64,000 nt of DNA, from assembly GCA_036346355.1 (NCBI GenBank), contig CM070577.1, positions 47,626,309 through 47,690,308 on the forward strand, written 5' to 3'. Below the pieces are notes generated by a model that saw only the letters and a list, made by a program, of their open reading frames with translations, was not told where the DNA came from and searched no databases. A program made the translations under genes and the position numbers. Positions 11,626 to 21,382 of the stretch are shown here, piece after piece. How positions within the stretch are numbered: position 1 is the first letter of the stretch; every line of letters starts with the position of its first letter. The DNA comes from Rhipidocladum racemiflorum (Eukaryota; Streptophyta; Magnoliopsida; Poales; Poaceae).

Positions 11626-11961
11626 CCTGGAATCAAGGACAGACAACTTGCGGGAGCATTTTAGCGTTCACTTATTAAGTGTTACGACCGTTAGGTCGAG
11701 TGGTTCAAGTAGAGGACTGATGCACGTGCGAACGTGCACTTATTAAGTGTAGCCCCCGGCTTACTACCTAGTTGGGAAGCAACTAGGTCGTAAGGCAAAA
11801 AATAGAGTAATTAAGAGTGGAGAGGGATTATGACATCATCGGACTATTTTCGTCGTACTGCTTGCGTGGCCGGTTCAAATTTGCTTGGGATTGCTGCCCA
11901 GTCGTTCTGGCTTCTCGCCCCTTCCTTTAATCCTATGCGCTTCATCTTTCGCGCCTCTTCG

Positions 11962-11967
11962 TATAAG
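11962..11967 (+). promoter_or_regulatory. TATA-like box of an antisense frame
   Basis: TATAAG, 41 bases ahead of the ATG at 12008 and antisense to the outer gypsy. The same word occurs ahead of the antisense gene in the inner gypsy (28336-28341, - strand). Inferred from spacing only. Confidence 0.35.
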
Positions 11968-12007
11968 AAGGGTTGGGGGAAGCCCATTGTGCATATCGCG
12001 CCCTGCC

Positions 12008-12208
12008 ATGGCGGACCTTCCTGGCCCCTGGTACTTGGAGCTGCCCCACGAGGTAACTTGGAGGGTGATCGAGGCGGCGGTGGAGAGGGCGGCCGTCGAG
12101 CGCGACACCGCTGTCGTCGACGCGCTTCTCGAGGTTGTTCCTCGCCTTTTTAGGGCGCGGGACGCCCTCATTAAGGCGGTCGGGCGGGTGCGCCGTGGTA
12201 AAGTCTGA
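12008..12208 (+). CDS. Short antisense ORF of the Tat element, 66 codons
   Basis: ATG in a good context (GCCATGGCG), opposite in strand to gag-pol of the outer gypsy, between the pol stop (12615) and the tandem arrays. The product is rich in Ala, Val and Arg and starts MADLPGPWYLELPHEV; it is probably helical, with no signal peptide or membrane segment. A frame-shifted relative is present at the same relative place in the inner gypsy (about 25200-25400, - strand): both have (L)HEV, then about 27 residues, then a Leu/Pro-rich stretch and AL/AV-GRV. Conservation of such a short frame in two independent copies suggests it was once under selection, or is simply inherited sequence. No function recognised. 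Confidence 0.45.
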   Translation: MADLPGPWYLELPHEVTWRVIEAAVERAAVERDTAVVDALLEVVPRLFRARDALIKAVGRVRRGKV

Positions 12209-12614
12209 GCGGGCGGCGCTGCTGGTCCTCCTACTGCTTTCCCCCCTTTTTTGTCCATATATAATATGTAGTAAAAAGAAATGAAATGAAACGATATATT
12301 CCTCTAGAATTGTCATGTGCACTTCCCTTTTTTCTATTCAGCGTGGTTTTCGAATTCATCCAGGCGCCGTGCCCTTGGTCACTTACGCGTTCCACTCGAC
12401 TATGCCCAGCCCCCGAGTGCTGGTAGTTTGCTAGTTGTTTTTTTTTCTAGGCACTTCTTGCGGGGGGTTCGTGCTTGATCGCATATGGTTTTGCGTTCTC
12501 ATGAGTTAGAATTTACGCGTGCTTGAAAGTTTTTGCCGACGCCTCAAGGAAAAGGAGTGCTCAGGAAATTCACCAAATATTTCATTTTAAAAAGATGTAA
12601 TGAGAATACAAGAT
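12209..12614. other. Non-coding spacer downstream of pol in the outer gypsy
   Basis: AT-rich piece (TATATATAATATG at about 12257) and then mixed sequence between the small antisense frame and the pol stop. No feature recognised. Confidence 0.4.
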
Positions 12615-13611
12615 TTAAGCGTAGAAGCGACGTAGCTGTTCTATGTTCCAGGTGTTGCTGATGACTGCTCCGTCTTCCTGTTTAAGTCGATACGTTCCAG
12701 GCCGTACCACTTCGCTGACAATATAGGGACCCTCCCAGCATGGGGAAAGCTTGTGCTTGTTTTTCTGATTTTTTTCTTAAAACCAGATCTCCCTTGGAGA
12801 AAGCGCGGCCCTTGATGTTGCGGTCGTGATAGCGGTGCAAGCCTTGGAGATATTTGGCAGATCGGATTGCAGCTACATTCCTTGCTTCTTCCAATCGATC
12901 GAGGTCGTCCAGTCTGCTTTCTTCTGATTTATCATCGCTGTGGTTCCGAATCCTTGGGGATCTGAATTTCAGCTCGATGGGTAGGACCACCTCAGACCCA
13001 TATACCAGGAAGAAGGGTGACTGCCCGGTTGCCCGACCGGGGGTGGTTCTGAGCCCCCAGAGCACCTAGGGCAATTCCTTCACCCAACGGGTGGCATAGG
13101 GATTAAGGCGATCGAAGATCGTTGCTTTTAATCCTTGAAGTAACATGCTGTTTGCACATTCGACCTGGCCATTGCTCCGCGGGTGTGCCACGGAAGCAAA
13201 GCAGATTTTAATTCCTAGTTCCTCGCACCAATTCTGGAATTCCTCTCCTCTGAACTGGGTACCGTTGTCGGTGATGATTCTGTTTGGCATGCCAAAGCGA
13301 ACCACAATGTCTTGGAAGAAGTCCTTGGCCTTTGCTACTGTTGCAGTGGCGACTGGCTTGGCCTCGATCCACTTTGTGAACTTGTCCACAGTGACAAAGA
13401 GGTGTGTGAATTCCCCTTGCGCCTTTTTCAGTGGTCCTACCATGTCCAGCCCCCAAGCTGCGAACGACCAAGTGATTGGTATTGTCTGCAACTCTTGAGT
13501 CGGCACGTGGATTTGCCAAGCGAAGAATTGGCAGCCCTCATAGGTTCGAACGATGCCTTCTGCGTCCGTTACTGCTGTCGGCCAGAAGAATCCTTGGCGG
13601 TAAGCCTTCAC
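12615..13611 (-). pseudogene. Gypsy integrase, outer element
   Basis: This is the 3' end of pol. Reading on the - strand, 13611-13066 has the zinc-binding tail and catalytic core: WSFAAWGLDMVGPL and FTKWIEAKP (first Asp region), RIITDNGTQFRGEEF (second Asp) and FASVAHPRSNGQVE (third-residue Glu), so the D,D,E triad is visible. The next frame (13065-12682) has LWGLRTTPGRATGQSPFFLV and FRSPRI, the usual C-terminal half. It is frame-shifted before the final NIEQLRRFYA, which ends at TAA 12615-12617. The H2C2 region around 13620-13680 is already frame-shifted. Not functional as it stands. Confidence 0.85.
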
Positions 13612-13814
13612 GACTAGGGTTCTTGAGGCCGTGTGGTGTTCGCAGATTCCCGCATGAATTTCCTTGAGGAGGTCCTTTCCTTCTTGCTCCGAGATGCAGC
13701 GTTTGAGTATTCCGGAGGCGCTCTTCCGGAAGAGCTCCCCTTCGACGACTGCGTAACTTTTGCTTCTGTGTGTGATGCGCTCTGCTTCGGTGCGGTCCTC
13801 TGGGAGTTCATCTC

Positions 13815-15803
13815 TTACCAGGTAATCGAGGTAGGGTTTCGTCCAGTCGGTGTTATAATGACCAACACCTCTGCGTCAGCTGGGAGGGATGTCTTTTCGT
13901 CCCTTTGGCGTAAGGTTGCTGAGGGATTGTAAAGTTCTTCCACAAACACGCCAGCTGGTAACTCCGCCTGACTGGAACCGAGCTTGGTAAGCTCGTCGGC
14001 GGCCTCGTTATCCCGTCTAACCACATGGGTCAGTTCTAGTCCATTGAACTTGTCCTCTAGTCTGCGCACCTCTAGACAGTACACAGTCATTATGTTGTCA
14101 ACGCATGACCAATCTTTTTGTACCTGGTTGACCACGAGTTGGGAATCTCCACGAACCGCCAACCTTCGAATTCCGAGTGATATGGCGATACAGAGCCCGT
14201 GGATGAGTGGTTCGTACTCGGCGGCGTTGTTTCATGCTGGAAAATGGATCTGCAAAACGTATTTCAACTTTTCTCCTTTCGGGGATGTGAGCACGACACC
14301 AACCCCCGTGCCGCTGAGCGTGAGGGAACCGTCGAAGTGCATTGTCCAGTGCTCTAAGTTCCTTGCTGGTTGATGGTTTTTGTAGTTCCGTCCACTCTGC
14401 GGTGAAGTCGGCTAGTGCTTGTGACTTTATGGCTGTGCGCGGTTTGAACGTAATTTCGAAGGCTCCTAGCTTGGCCGCCCACTTGGTGATCCACCCAGTG
14501 GCCTCCCGGTTATGGAGTATGTCTCCGATCAGGAAAGCGGTGACCACCGAAATCGCGTGTTCCTGGAAGTAATGTTTAAGCTTTCGGGAGGTGATCAGCA
14601 CCGCGTAGATGAGCTTCTGGACTTGTGGGTACCGCGTTTTAGTTTTGCCCAATATTTCGCTGATGAAGTAGACCGGACGTTGTACCTTCTGCTGGTGCCT
14701 GTCCTCCTTGCGCTCGACGACAATCGTTGCGCTGACCACATGGGTTGTTGCGGCTATGTAGAGCATGAGTGATTCTTTCGGCAACGGGGATGCCAGTACC
14801 GGAGGCTTTGTTAGGAAGGTCTTGAGGTCGTCGAAGGCTTTCTGTGCTTCGGTAGTCCATTCGAACCGGTCTTGCTTTTTCAGGAGTTTGAAGAACGGTG
14901 TTCCCCGCATCCCTAAGCGAGAGACAAATCTGCTGAGTGCCACCATGCACCCTGCGAGCTTCTGAACGTCCTTTTGATTTGTTGGTGGCTTCATCTTTAG
15001 GATGGCGATGACCTTCTCTGGATTTGCTTTGATGCCGCGGTGCGACACGATGTACCCGAGAAGCTTTCCCGAAGGGACTCCGAAGGTGCATTTCTCGAGG
15101 TTGAGTTTCATTCGATAGGCCCTCAGGCTTTCGAACATTTCGGTTAAGTGGAGATGAGATCTCCTTTCAACCGAGATTTCACCATAACGTCATCCACATA
15201 CGCCTCTATGTTGCGTCTGAGTTGATTATGAAAACACCGTTGTATCGCGCGTTGGTAAGTCGCGCCGACGTTCTTCAACCCGAATGGCATTGTGACATAG
15301 CAGAAAGCTCTAAACGACGTGAAGAATGAAGTCTTGATGCAATCTTCCTCCTTGAGGCTAATCTGGTGGTACCCTGAGTAGGCGTCCAGAAAGCTCAAGA
15401 GTTCGCAGCCGGTGGTGGAGTCCACAACTTGGTCGATGCGAGGTAACCCGAACGGATCCTTAGGGCATGCCTTGTTGAGGTCGGTATAATCAACACACAT
15501 GCACCAGCTTTTGTTCTTTTTGCGAACTAGAATTGCGTTTGCCAACCAGTCAGGATGGTACACCTCTCTTATAAAGCCAGCGGCTAAGAGTTTGGTGATC
15601 TCCTCTTTAATTGCGTCCCGTCGATCTTGAGCAAAGCATCGAAGGCGCTGCTTGATCGGCTTCACGCCCTGATTTACATTTAACGCGTGCTTGATCACCT
15701 CCCTCCGGACACCAGGCATGTCTGAAGGCTTCCAGGCGAAGATGTCTTGGTTTGCCTGGAGAAAGGTGACGAGCGCGCTTTCCTATTCCTGATCGAGCCA
15801 TGT
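13815..15803 (-). pseudogene. Gypsy reverse transcriptase, RNase H and second RNase H-like region, outer element
   Basis: RT (15719-15144) has KACPKDPFGLPRIDQVVD, FLDAYSGYHQI, TMPFGLKN and the active site YVDD (15200-15189). After a one-base slip at about 15141 the frame continues (15138-14098) through GYIVSHRGIKANPEK, FEWTTEAQKAFDDLK and the gypsy RNase H. AEWTELQ (about 14390) marks the start of the additional RNase H of Tat elements, whose frame is broken; GDSQLVVNQVQKDWSCVDN (from about 14150) is its last part. An in-frame TAG at 15785-15783 separates this block from the protease. It is one element-length enzyme, damaged by at least two frame changes. Confidence 0.9.
15783..15785 (-). other. 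In-frame TAG between protease and RT (outer gypsy)
   Basis: The context is GAA TAG GAA, with protease upstream and RT downstream in the same frame. The inner gypsy has GAA TAG GAA at the equivalent place (21380-21382). It could be a readthrough site or a shared inherited mutation. Confidence 0.6.
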
Positions 15804-15914
15804 CCCAATCAAGGCTGTTTTGGCCGAATCGGACGGGTCGAGTGTTATTTTCTTGACTTTTTCGCCAGGTCGGATCCCTGCCTTTGCTTGCTTCTTGGCT
15901 GGCATGTCCTCGTC

Positions 15915-17545
15915 CTACGAAACGGATGCTGCTAGTCGGAATTTTTGCAAGTCAACTGATGCCCGCAGGACCTCGGGCAACTCACAACTCTCCTTGTCGC
16001 ATTGGAAAGATTGCCATACATCTCCACGGATTGTGATGACTCCTTTGGGTCCTGGCATCTTGAGCATTGAGTAAGTGTAGTGCAAAACCACCATGAATTT
16101 TGCTAAACCAGGCCTTCCAAAGATAGCGTGGTACGCCGTCTCGAAATCAGCTACTTCGAAGTTCATGTGCTCCGTCCTGTAGTTGTCTTTCGTGCCGAAC
16201 GTGATGGGCAAGACAATTTGCCCGAGTGGCACGGAGGATGTCCCAGGAATCACCCCATGGAAGGGTGATGAGCTTTGTTTGAGCTCGGTCCGTGGTATCC
16301 TCATGTCATAGAGGGTCTTGGCAAACAGGATATTGAGCCCACTACCTCCATCGATCAGCACCCTCTTGAGTTTTATGCTGCGAACGATTGGATCCAGCAC
16401 CAGGGGATATCTGCCTGGAAAAGGTACGTGGTCGGGGTGGTCTGAGTGATCGAAGATGACAGGAGCTTCCGACCACTTTAGATATTGGGGGGTCGCTGGT
16501 GCGATCGCATTGATGTCCCGAGCGGTAAGCTTTTTCTTTCGCTTCGACTCAAATGCGCCCGAGCCTCCGAATATGAAGTTGAGCACTTGTTCGATATCTG
16601 GGAACTCGCTCTCATCCGAGGGGACGTCTTTTTTCCCAGCTTCCTTCTTATCTCTAGGTTCTAATCGGCTCGAATTTTCCCGTGCGAATCTTTTCAAAGT
16701 GAAGCAATCCTTTGCTGCATGCTTTCCTTTCGGGTGAAAGGGGCATTGAGCTTTCATTACTTTATCATATTCTTTGTTTTGGGGAGCCCTTGTCCCTCCT
16801 CGCTCGGTCGCAGAGACCAGATCCTCTCCCTTCCGCTTTTTCTCCTTTTGCTTTAGGGGTTCGGTATGGTCTTTTTTGTCCTTTTGCTGGGGTTGATCCT
16901 CCCGGCGTTCTGCTAATGCGTCCGACACGGCTGCATAGCGATAAGCCAAGGCGAACATCTCCCTAGCTGTGGCTGGGGGTCTTCGGGACATCTTTTTGAT
17001 GAGATCGGGATCGCTGATGCCCTTTTGGAAGGCCGCGACGACGACCGCATCAGAGACGTCTCGAACAGTATTCTTTTTTCTGTGTGAATCGCTGAATGAA
17101 CTCTCTCAAGGATTCATTTTTCTTCTGATGGAGGTGGTAGAGGTCCCAAGGGGTTCCAGGCTTCTCGAAAGTGCCCTAAAAATTCATGATGAACTGGTCA
17201 CAGAGGTCTCCCCAGGAGTCGATGAAATCTCTTGGAAGCCCTGTGAGCCATGCTTGAGCCGAGGGGGCCAACATCACTGGAAGATAATTTGCCATCACGC
17301 TGTGGTCTCCTCTGGCCGCTTTGACTGCAAGGGAGCAGATCTGCAGCCAAGCTTCCGGATCTCTCTCTCCGTCAAACTTGGTAATGCCTTTCGGATTAAA
17401 ACCGTCCGGCCATTGCACTCGGCGGAGACGAGCAGTGAATGCCCTGATCCCGTCGATAGGGCCTTTGTCGCGCTGAGCGTGGCGGCGATGCGGGGGAAGA
17501 CCCAATTGGCGATCTTCATCCTGGTGTTGACTGCGCTGGCCTTTG
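15915..17545 (-). pseudogene. Gypsy gag (3' part) and protease, outer element
   Basis: The frame resumes at 17545 beside the inserted element. It reads the retrotransposon gag domain (WPDGFNPKGITKFDGERDPE, then AWLTGLPRDFIDSW), reaches a TAG at 17178-17176, then a frame change, then 16991-15915. That last frame has a Lys/Glu-rich linker, a zinc-knuckle-like CPFHPKGKHAAKDCFTLKRF (CHC spacing unlike CCHC) and the aspartic protease core VLIDGGSGLNILF. A TAG at 15917-15915 ends it; pol continues in the same frame 43 codons later, after a second TAG at 15785. The 5' part of gag is at 40386-40963. Confidence 0.85.
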
Positions 17546-18111
17546 TGTAACACCCCGACATCTAGTATGCCATGGATGTCACCAAACATAGACTAAACAA
17601 CATCTAAATACCACAAATAAAGATAAATTACAGCAAAGGCTCAAATGCTAAACTGAAGATTTTGGGATCATCTCCTTTGTTTTTCCATGAAATGCAGCAA
17701 CAACAATAATAAGACAAGATATAGCATGATACGAAACATCTAAAATAGCAATAACAATTGACAATCAAGAATTCCAGCCACCATACAACTAAGGATATAA
17801 GCCTATCCGTCACATGTCAAATATGGACTAATCATTTACTCATGACGACCAACGAAGCATCAAAACCACAATTTAGTTCAATAAATTAACCATCACAATT
17901 AAAGGAAGGAACATGTCATTGCTTAAATGTGTGATGCTAAGTGATGACGTGTGACTAGCTCCCTTTCCCGCATGCCAGTTTCATGGTACCTAAAAACATC
18001 ATAAAAACACAAGCGTGAGTTCATCACTCAGCGAAGTGTATTGCAATGGTACAAAGACAATAACAATTCACATATATAGTTAATGCCATTCACATATCCT
18101 GAGAATCAACT
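17546..18111 (-). repeat. Left LTR of the chromovirus-related element, U5-side part
   Basis: Begins TGTAACACCCCGACATC. It is interrupted after 18111 by the inner gypsy and continues at 29780-31478. The first about 516 bases are present inverted at 39866-40380 and in direct order at 35199-35260 plus 37023-37480. Confidence 0.9.
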
Positions 18112-18698
18112 TGTGGGATGTCAGAGACAGGGGTCCCGCAAGAGGGGCCTACACCCGGCTGGGCCTGACAGGCGGAATAGAAAGCCCAAAGCCCAGAAGC
18201 ACCACGACGGGCCCAGAGGAGACCTTCGACTTGCTCCCCAAGACAACTCCTGATCCTTCAAGGAAGCTTCACGCCCCGCCCTAACAACCCGCCAGGAACG
18301 AAGCATGCAATCTGACACTGCCAGAACCTGCGGATGCTGGAACCTGACAAGGCGGCAGGCGTGGGTCGGAGAAAGCATAAACACCTCTCCAAGACGTAGA
18401 GCGTGAAGGCGGATAAGGACAAGGGACATGTCGTCCAGGCCACCATGTTCAGGGCCCAGTAGCGCCCATCTATCGTGTATTCTTCCCCCAGTATATAAGG
18501 GGAGGAGGGAGAAACAAGAAAAGAGAGAGACACACACGATATATCCAAGAACACAGGACTAGGGTATTATCTCCTCCGAGAGAGCCCAAACCTGTCTAAA
18601 ACAGATTGCCCCCGCATCCTGTGTTACCATCAAGCTCAGATCCCGCACAAATCCCCTAGAATCACAAATCCTATTGCCGGCGAAACAGATCGTCGACA
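18112..18698 (+). repeat. 5' LTR of the inner gypsy
   Basis: 587 bp, TGTGGGATGTC to GTCGACA. A TATATAAGG box at about 18490 followed by GGAGGAGGGAG is a plausible core promoter. Its right half is almost identical to the 3' LTR while the left half shows many small differences. Confidence 0.92.
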
Positions 18699-18718
18699 GT
18701 TGGCGCGCCAGGTAGGGG
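18699..18718 (+). other. Primer binding site and leader start, inner gypsy
   Basis: GTTGGCGCGCCAGGTAGGGG directly after the 5' LTR. The same string (inverted) stands beside the right LTR of the outer gypsy at 41143-41162, so both elements use the same primer type. The exact tRNA was not identified. Confidence 0.75.
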
Positions 18719-19387
18719 GCTTGTGTCAAGATCTTCGTCAAGCTTGATGGGCTGCGACAGCGAAGTCTCCTGATCTTCTTCGGGCCAGGTCTTCCGCTTT
18801 TGGAAGCCTGACCTTCATCTCCAACGACCTCGGAAGCCTTTCTCTCTCTAAGGGAACGCGCTGGTAGCGGTGAGGTTTCCGGCGATCCATCGTCACGACT
18901 TAGCGCCGATCGAAGGTCCCCTGTCTCGTACCTAAAGTACCGAGTGGGGATCCGAAGACCCGTTCCACCATGAGTCGGGCTCGAGGACGCCGAGGCACGA
19001 AGGGTGGGGGTTCTCACCGCCAAGCCACTCGGCACCCCCGAGCGCCTAGGTTTATCTTCTCCAGACTCACCCACCTCAGCGGCCGAGTCAGAAGAAAGCC
19101 TAGAGAGCTGCTGGAATTTCCGTAGAGTCTGTGTAATCGAAGGCTCGCGGGCAGATTCGCACTGGTAGCCCGACACCTCGATCGCCGCCCGATTTGGAAG
19201 GAGGCCGAGTGATCAGCCCGACGCTGTGGGCGCGTACTCTCCGGGACGCGCCGGCTGTCAATGAAGACATTACGCAAGCCAAGATGGGGACCAGGTGTTT
19301 CGTACCCCAATGAGAATATCGTCGCCTCCAAGACACTCCTGGATACCACGACCCTATGCTTGAGGCGGATGATCCGATTGCCCGATC
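18719..19387 (+). other. Leader of the inner gypsy
   Basis: GC-rich, non-coding on the + strand. A 205-codon frame on the - strand (19176-18559) overlaps the LTR and is best seen as chance. Confidence 0.5.
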
Positions 19388-20408
19388 ATGGCCCAAGTAA
19401 AGGCCATGGTAGCGGCGGCGACTATCGGCATGCCTAAACCGACCAAACCGGCCGAAGGAGCCGCCACGTGGTCGGCGAGGACCAGGCGACCAATGCCCGG
19501 CCAGGTCGGGAAGCCCGCCAGACACATCATGTTCTACCAGCGAGGCGACTTGCGACACAAAGCATCACCGCGACCTCCGTTCAGACCTTGACGCCAGCGC
19601 CGCGACCAGAAAGGGAGGAACAACGCCGTCAAGCCGATTTAATATGAGCGCTACGGCATCCTTCCGCGAGGCCGCTGGCACGCCAAGCGCGATCCCTCCG
19701 CGTCGATCACCTCCCGGGGTATCGCGGGTCATCGAAGGGGTTCGTGCGTTTACCCTCACCTACGCCCGAGTGGTTTGGCCTGATGGATTTAATCCTAAAG
19801 GCATCACTAGGTTCGACGGTGAGAGGGACCCGGAGGCTTGGCTACAAGTATACGCTCTGGCAGTCAGGGCCGCCGGGGGGATCAGAAAGTAATGGCAAAC
19901 TACTTGCCGGTTACCCTCTCGCCACAGCCCAAGCATGGCTCACGGACTTCCAAATAACTCTATAGATTCTGGGGAGATCTGTGTGAGCAGTTCATCTCAA
20001 ATTTCCAAGGCACTTACGGGCGCCCAAGCACCCCTTGGGACCTATACCAGCTACACCAAAGGAGGAATGAATCCCTCCGGGAGTTCGTCAAGCGCTTCAT
20101 GAACAGGAAAAGCACCGTTCGGGACGTCACAGATGCGATTGTGATAGCTGCCTTCCAGAAGGAGTCGGCGACCCGACCTCATCAAGAAGATGTCCCGGAA
20201 GCCACCCACGTCGGTCCGGGAGCTGTTTGCCCTAGCGGACCGTTACGCTTCAGCCTCCGAGGCTCTGGCGGAACGGCGTGATGAGGGGAAGGATCAGTCT
20301 GAACCCCCTCAGCGGAAAGAAAAGAAGCGCAAGGGCGAAGAGCTGGTGGCGCCATTGCACCAACTCATCCTCGCGCTCTCAAAGAGGATGGATATGATAA
20401 GGTTATGA
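19388..20408 (+). pseudogene. Gypsy gag, inner element
   Basis: Segments in different frames line up with gag of the outer gypsy: MAQVKAMVAAA (19388; outer has IVAQVKAMVTAAA), then WPDGFNPKGITRFDGERDPE (about 19779), then AWLTDFQ (about 19935), then LREFVKRFMNRKSTVRDVTD (about 20076) and MSRKPPTSVRELFALADRYA (20190). The region would be the capsid protein that packages element RNA. At least three frame changes. Confidence 0.82.
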
Positions 20409-21382
20409 ACTCACCCTGCCCTTTCCATCCGAAGGGGAGGCATGCCGCCAAGGACTGCTTCACCCTAAAGAGGTTCGCCCGCGAGAGCAAGAGGCAGGCT
20501 GGACAAGGTCCGAGTGGTCACGCCGCCGGCAAACCGCCTCTCCCTGAAGCTGAGGAAGACTATCAGGAAGTCGACCTCGAGCTTAACTACATATTCGGGG
20601 GTTCGGCCGCATATGAGTCCAAGCGGAAGCAAAAGCTCACCGCTCGGGACATCTGTGCAGTAGAGCTGGAGACCCCCCGATATGTTCGGTGGTCCGAGGT
20701 CGCAATAACTTACGACCGCACGGATCACCCAGATCGCGTCCCATTCCCCGGCAGATACCCGCTGGTCTTGGCGCCGGTTGTCCGCGGCATCAAGCTCAAA
20801 AGGGTGTTGATTGACGGTGGGAGTGGGCTCAACGTCCTCTTCGTGAAGACACTCGATGATATGGGGATCCCGCGGTCTGACCTCAAACGCGGGTCGCCTT
20901 TTCATGGAGTGATACCCGGAACGTCGGCGATACCACTCGGACAAATCACTCTGCCAGTCACGTTCGGCGCAAGGGACAACTACCGGACTGAGAGCCTTAG
21001 CTTCGAGGTGGCAGACTTCGCGACAGCGTATCACGCCATCTTGGGGAGACCAGCGCTGGCCAAGTTCATGGCGGTGCCCCACTACGCGTATCTGATGCTG
21101 AAAATGCCGGGTCCGAGTGGTATTATCACTCTGCGCGGCGATGTTAAGCAGTCTTTCTCTTGCGACAGGGAGAGCTGCGAAATGGCCGAGTCTCTGGAGG
21201 CGCTGGCGGGTCGGGAAAGGATTCGTCAAGAGGCGGATTTTGACAAGCTGGAAGGCAGTATCCCTGCTCGCAAGCCGCAGAACTCCGGGATCGGCCCCGA
21301 GGAAGGCACCAAAAGGATTCTCCTCGACCCGTCCGATCCGGCGCGAGCCGTCTCGATCGGGACAAGGCTCGGGGATGAATAG
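20405..21382 (+). pseudogene. Gypsy gag C-terminus and aspartic protease, inner element
   Basis: A 325-codon open frame. It starts with the knuckle-like CPFHPKGRHAAKDCFTLKRF and an Arg/Lys-rich linker, then KLTARDI, then the protease core VLIDGGSGLNVLF (about 20802) and the flap-like HAILGRPALAKF (about 21035). It ends at TAG 21380-21382, but the same frame stays open beyond it (EDALVTFLRANQDIFAWKPS) into RT, so the TAG interrupts a single gag-pol frame. The outer gypsy has TAG at the matching codon. Confidence 0.85.
21380..21382 (+). other. In-frame TAG between protease and RT (inner gypsy)
   Basis: Context GAA TAG GAA, at the same place as the TAG at 15785-15783 on the other strand in the outer gypsy. 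Confidence 0.6.

Noticed and set aside
12854..14772. Several + strand frames of 70-130 codons
   Set aside because: Shadows of RT, RNase H and integrase of the outer gypsy on the - strand.
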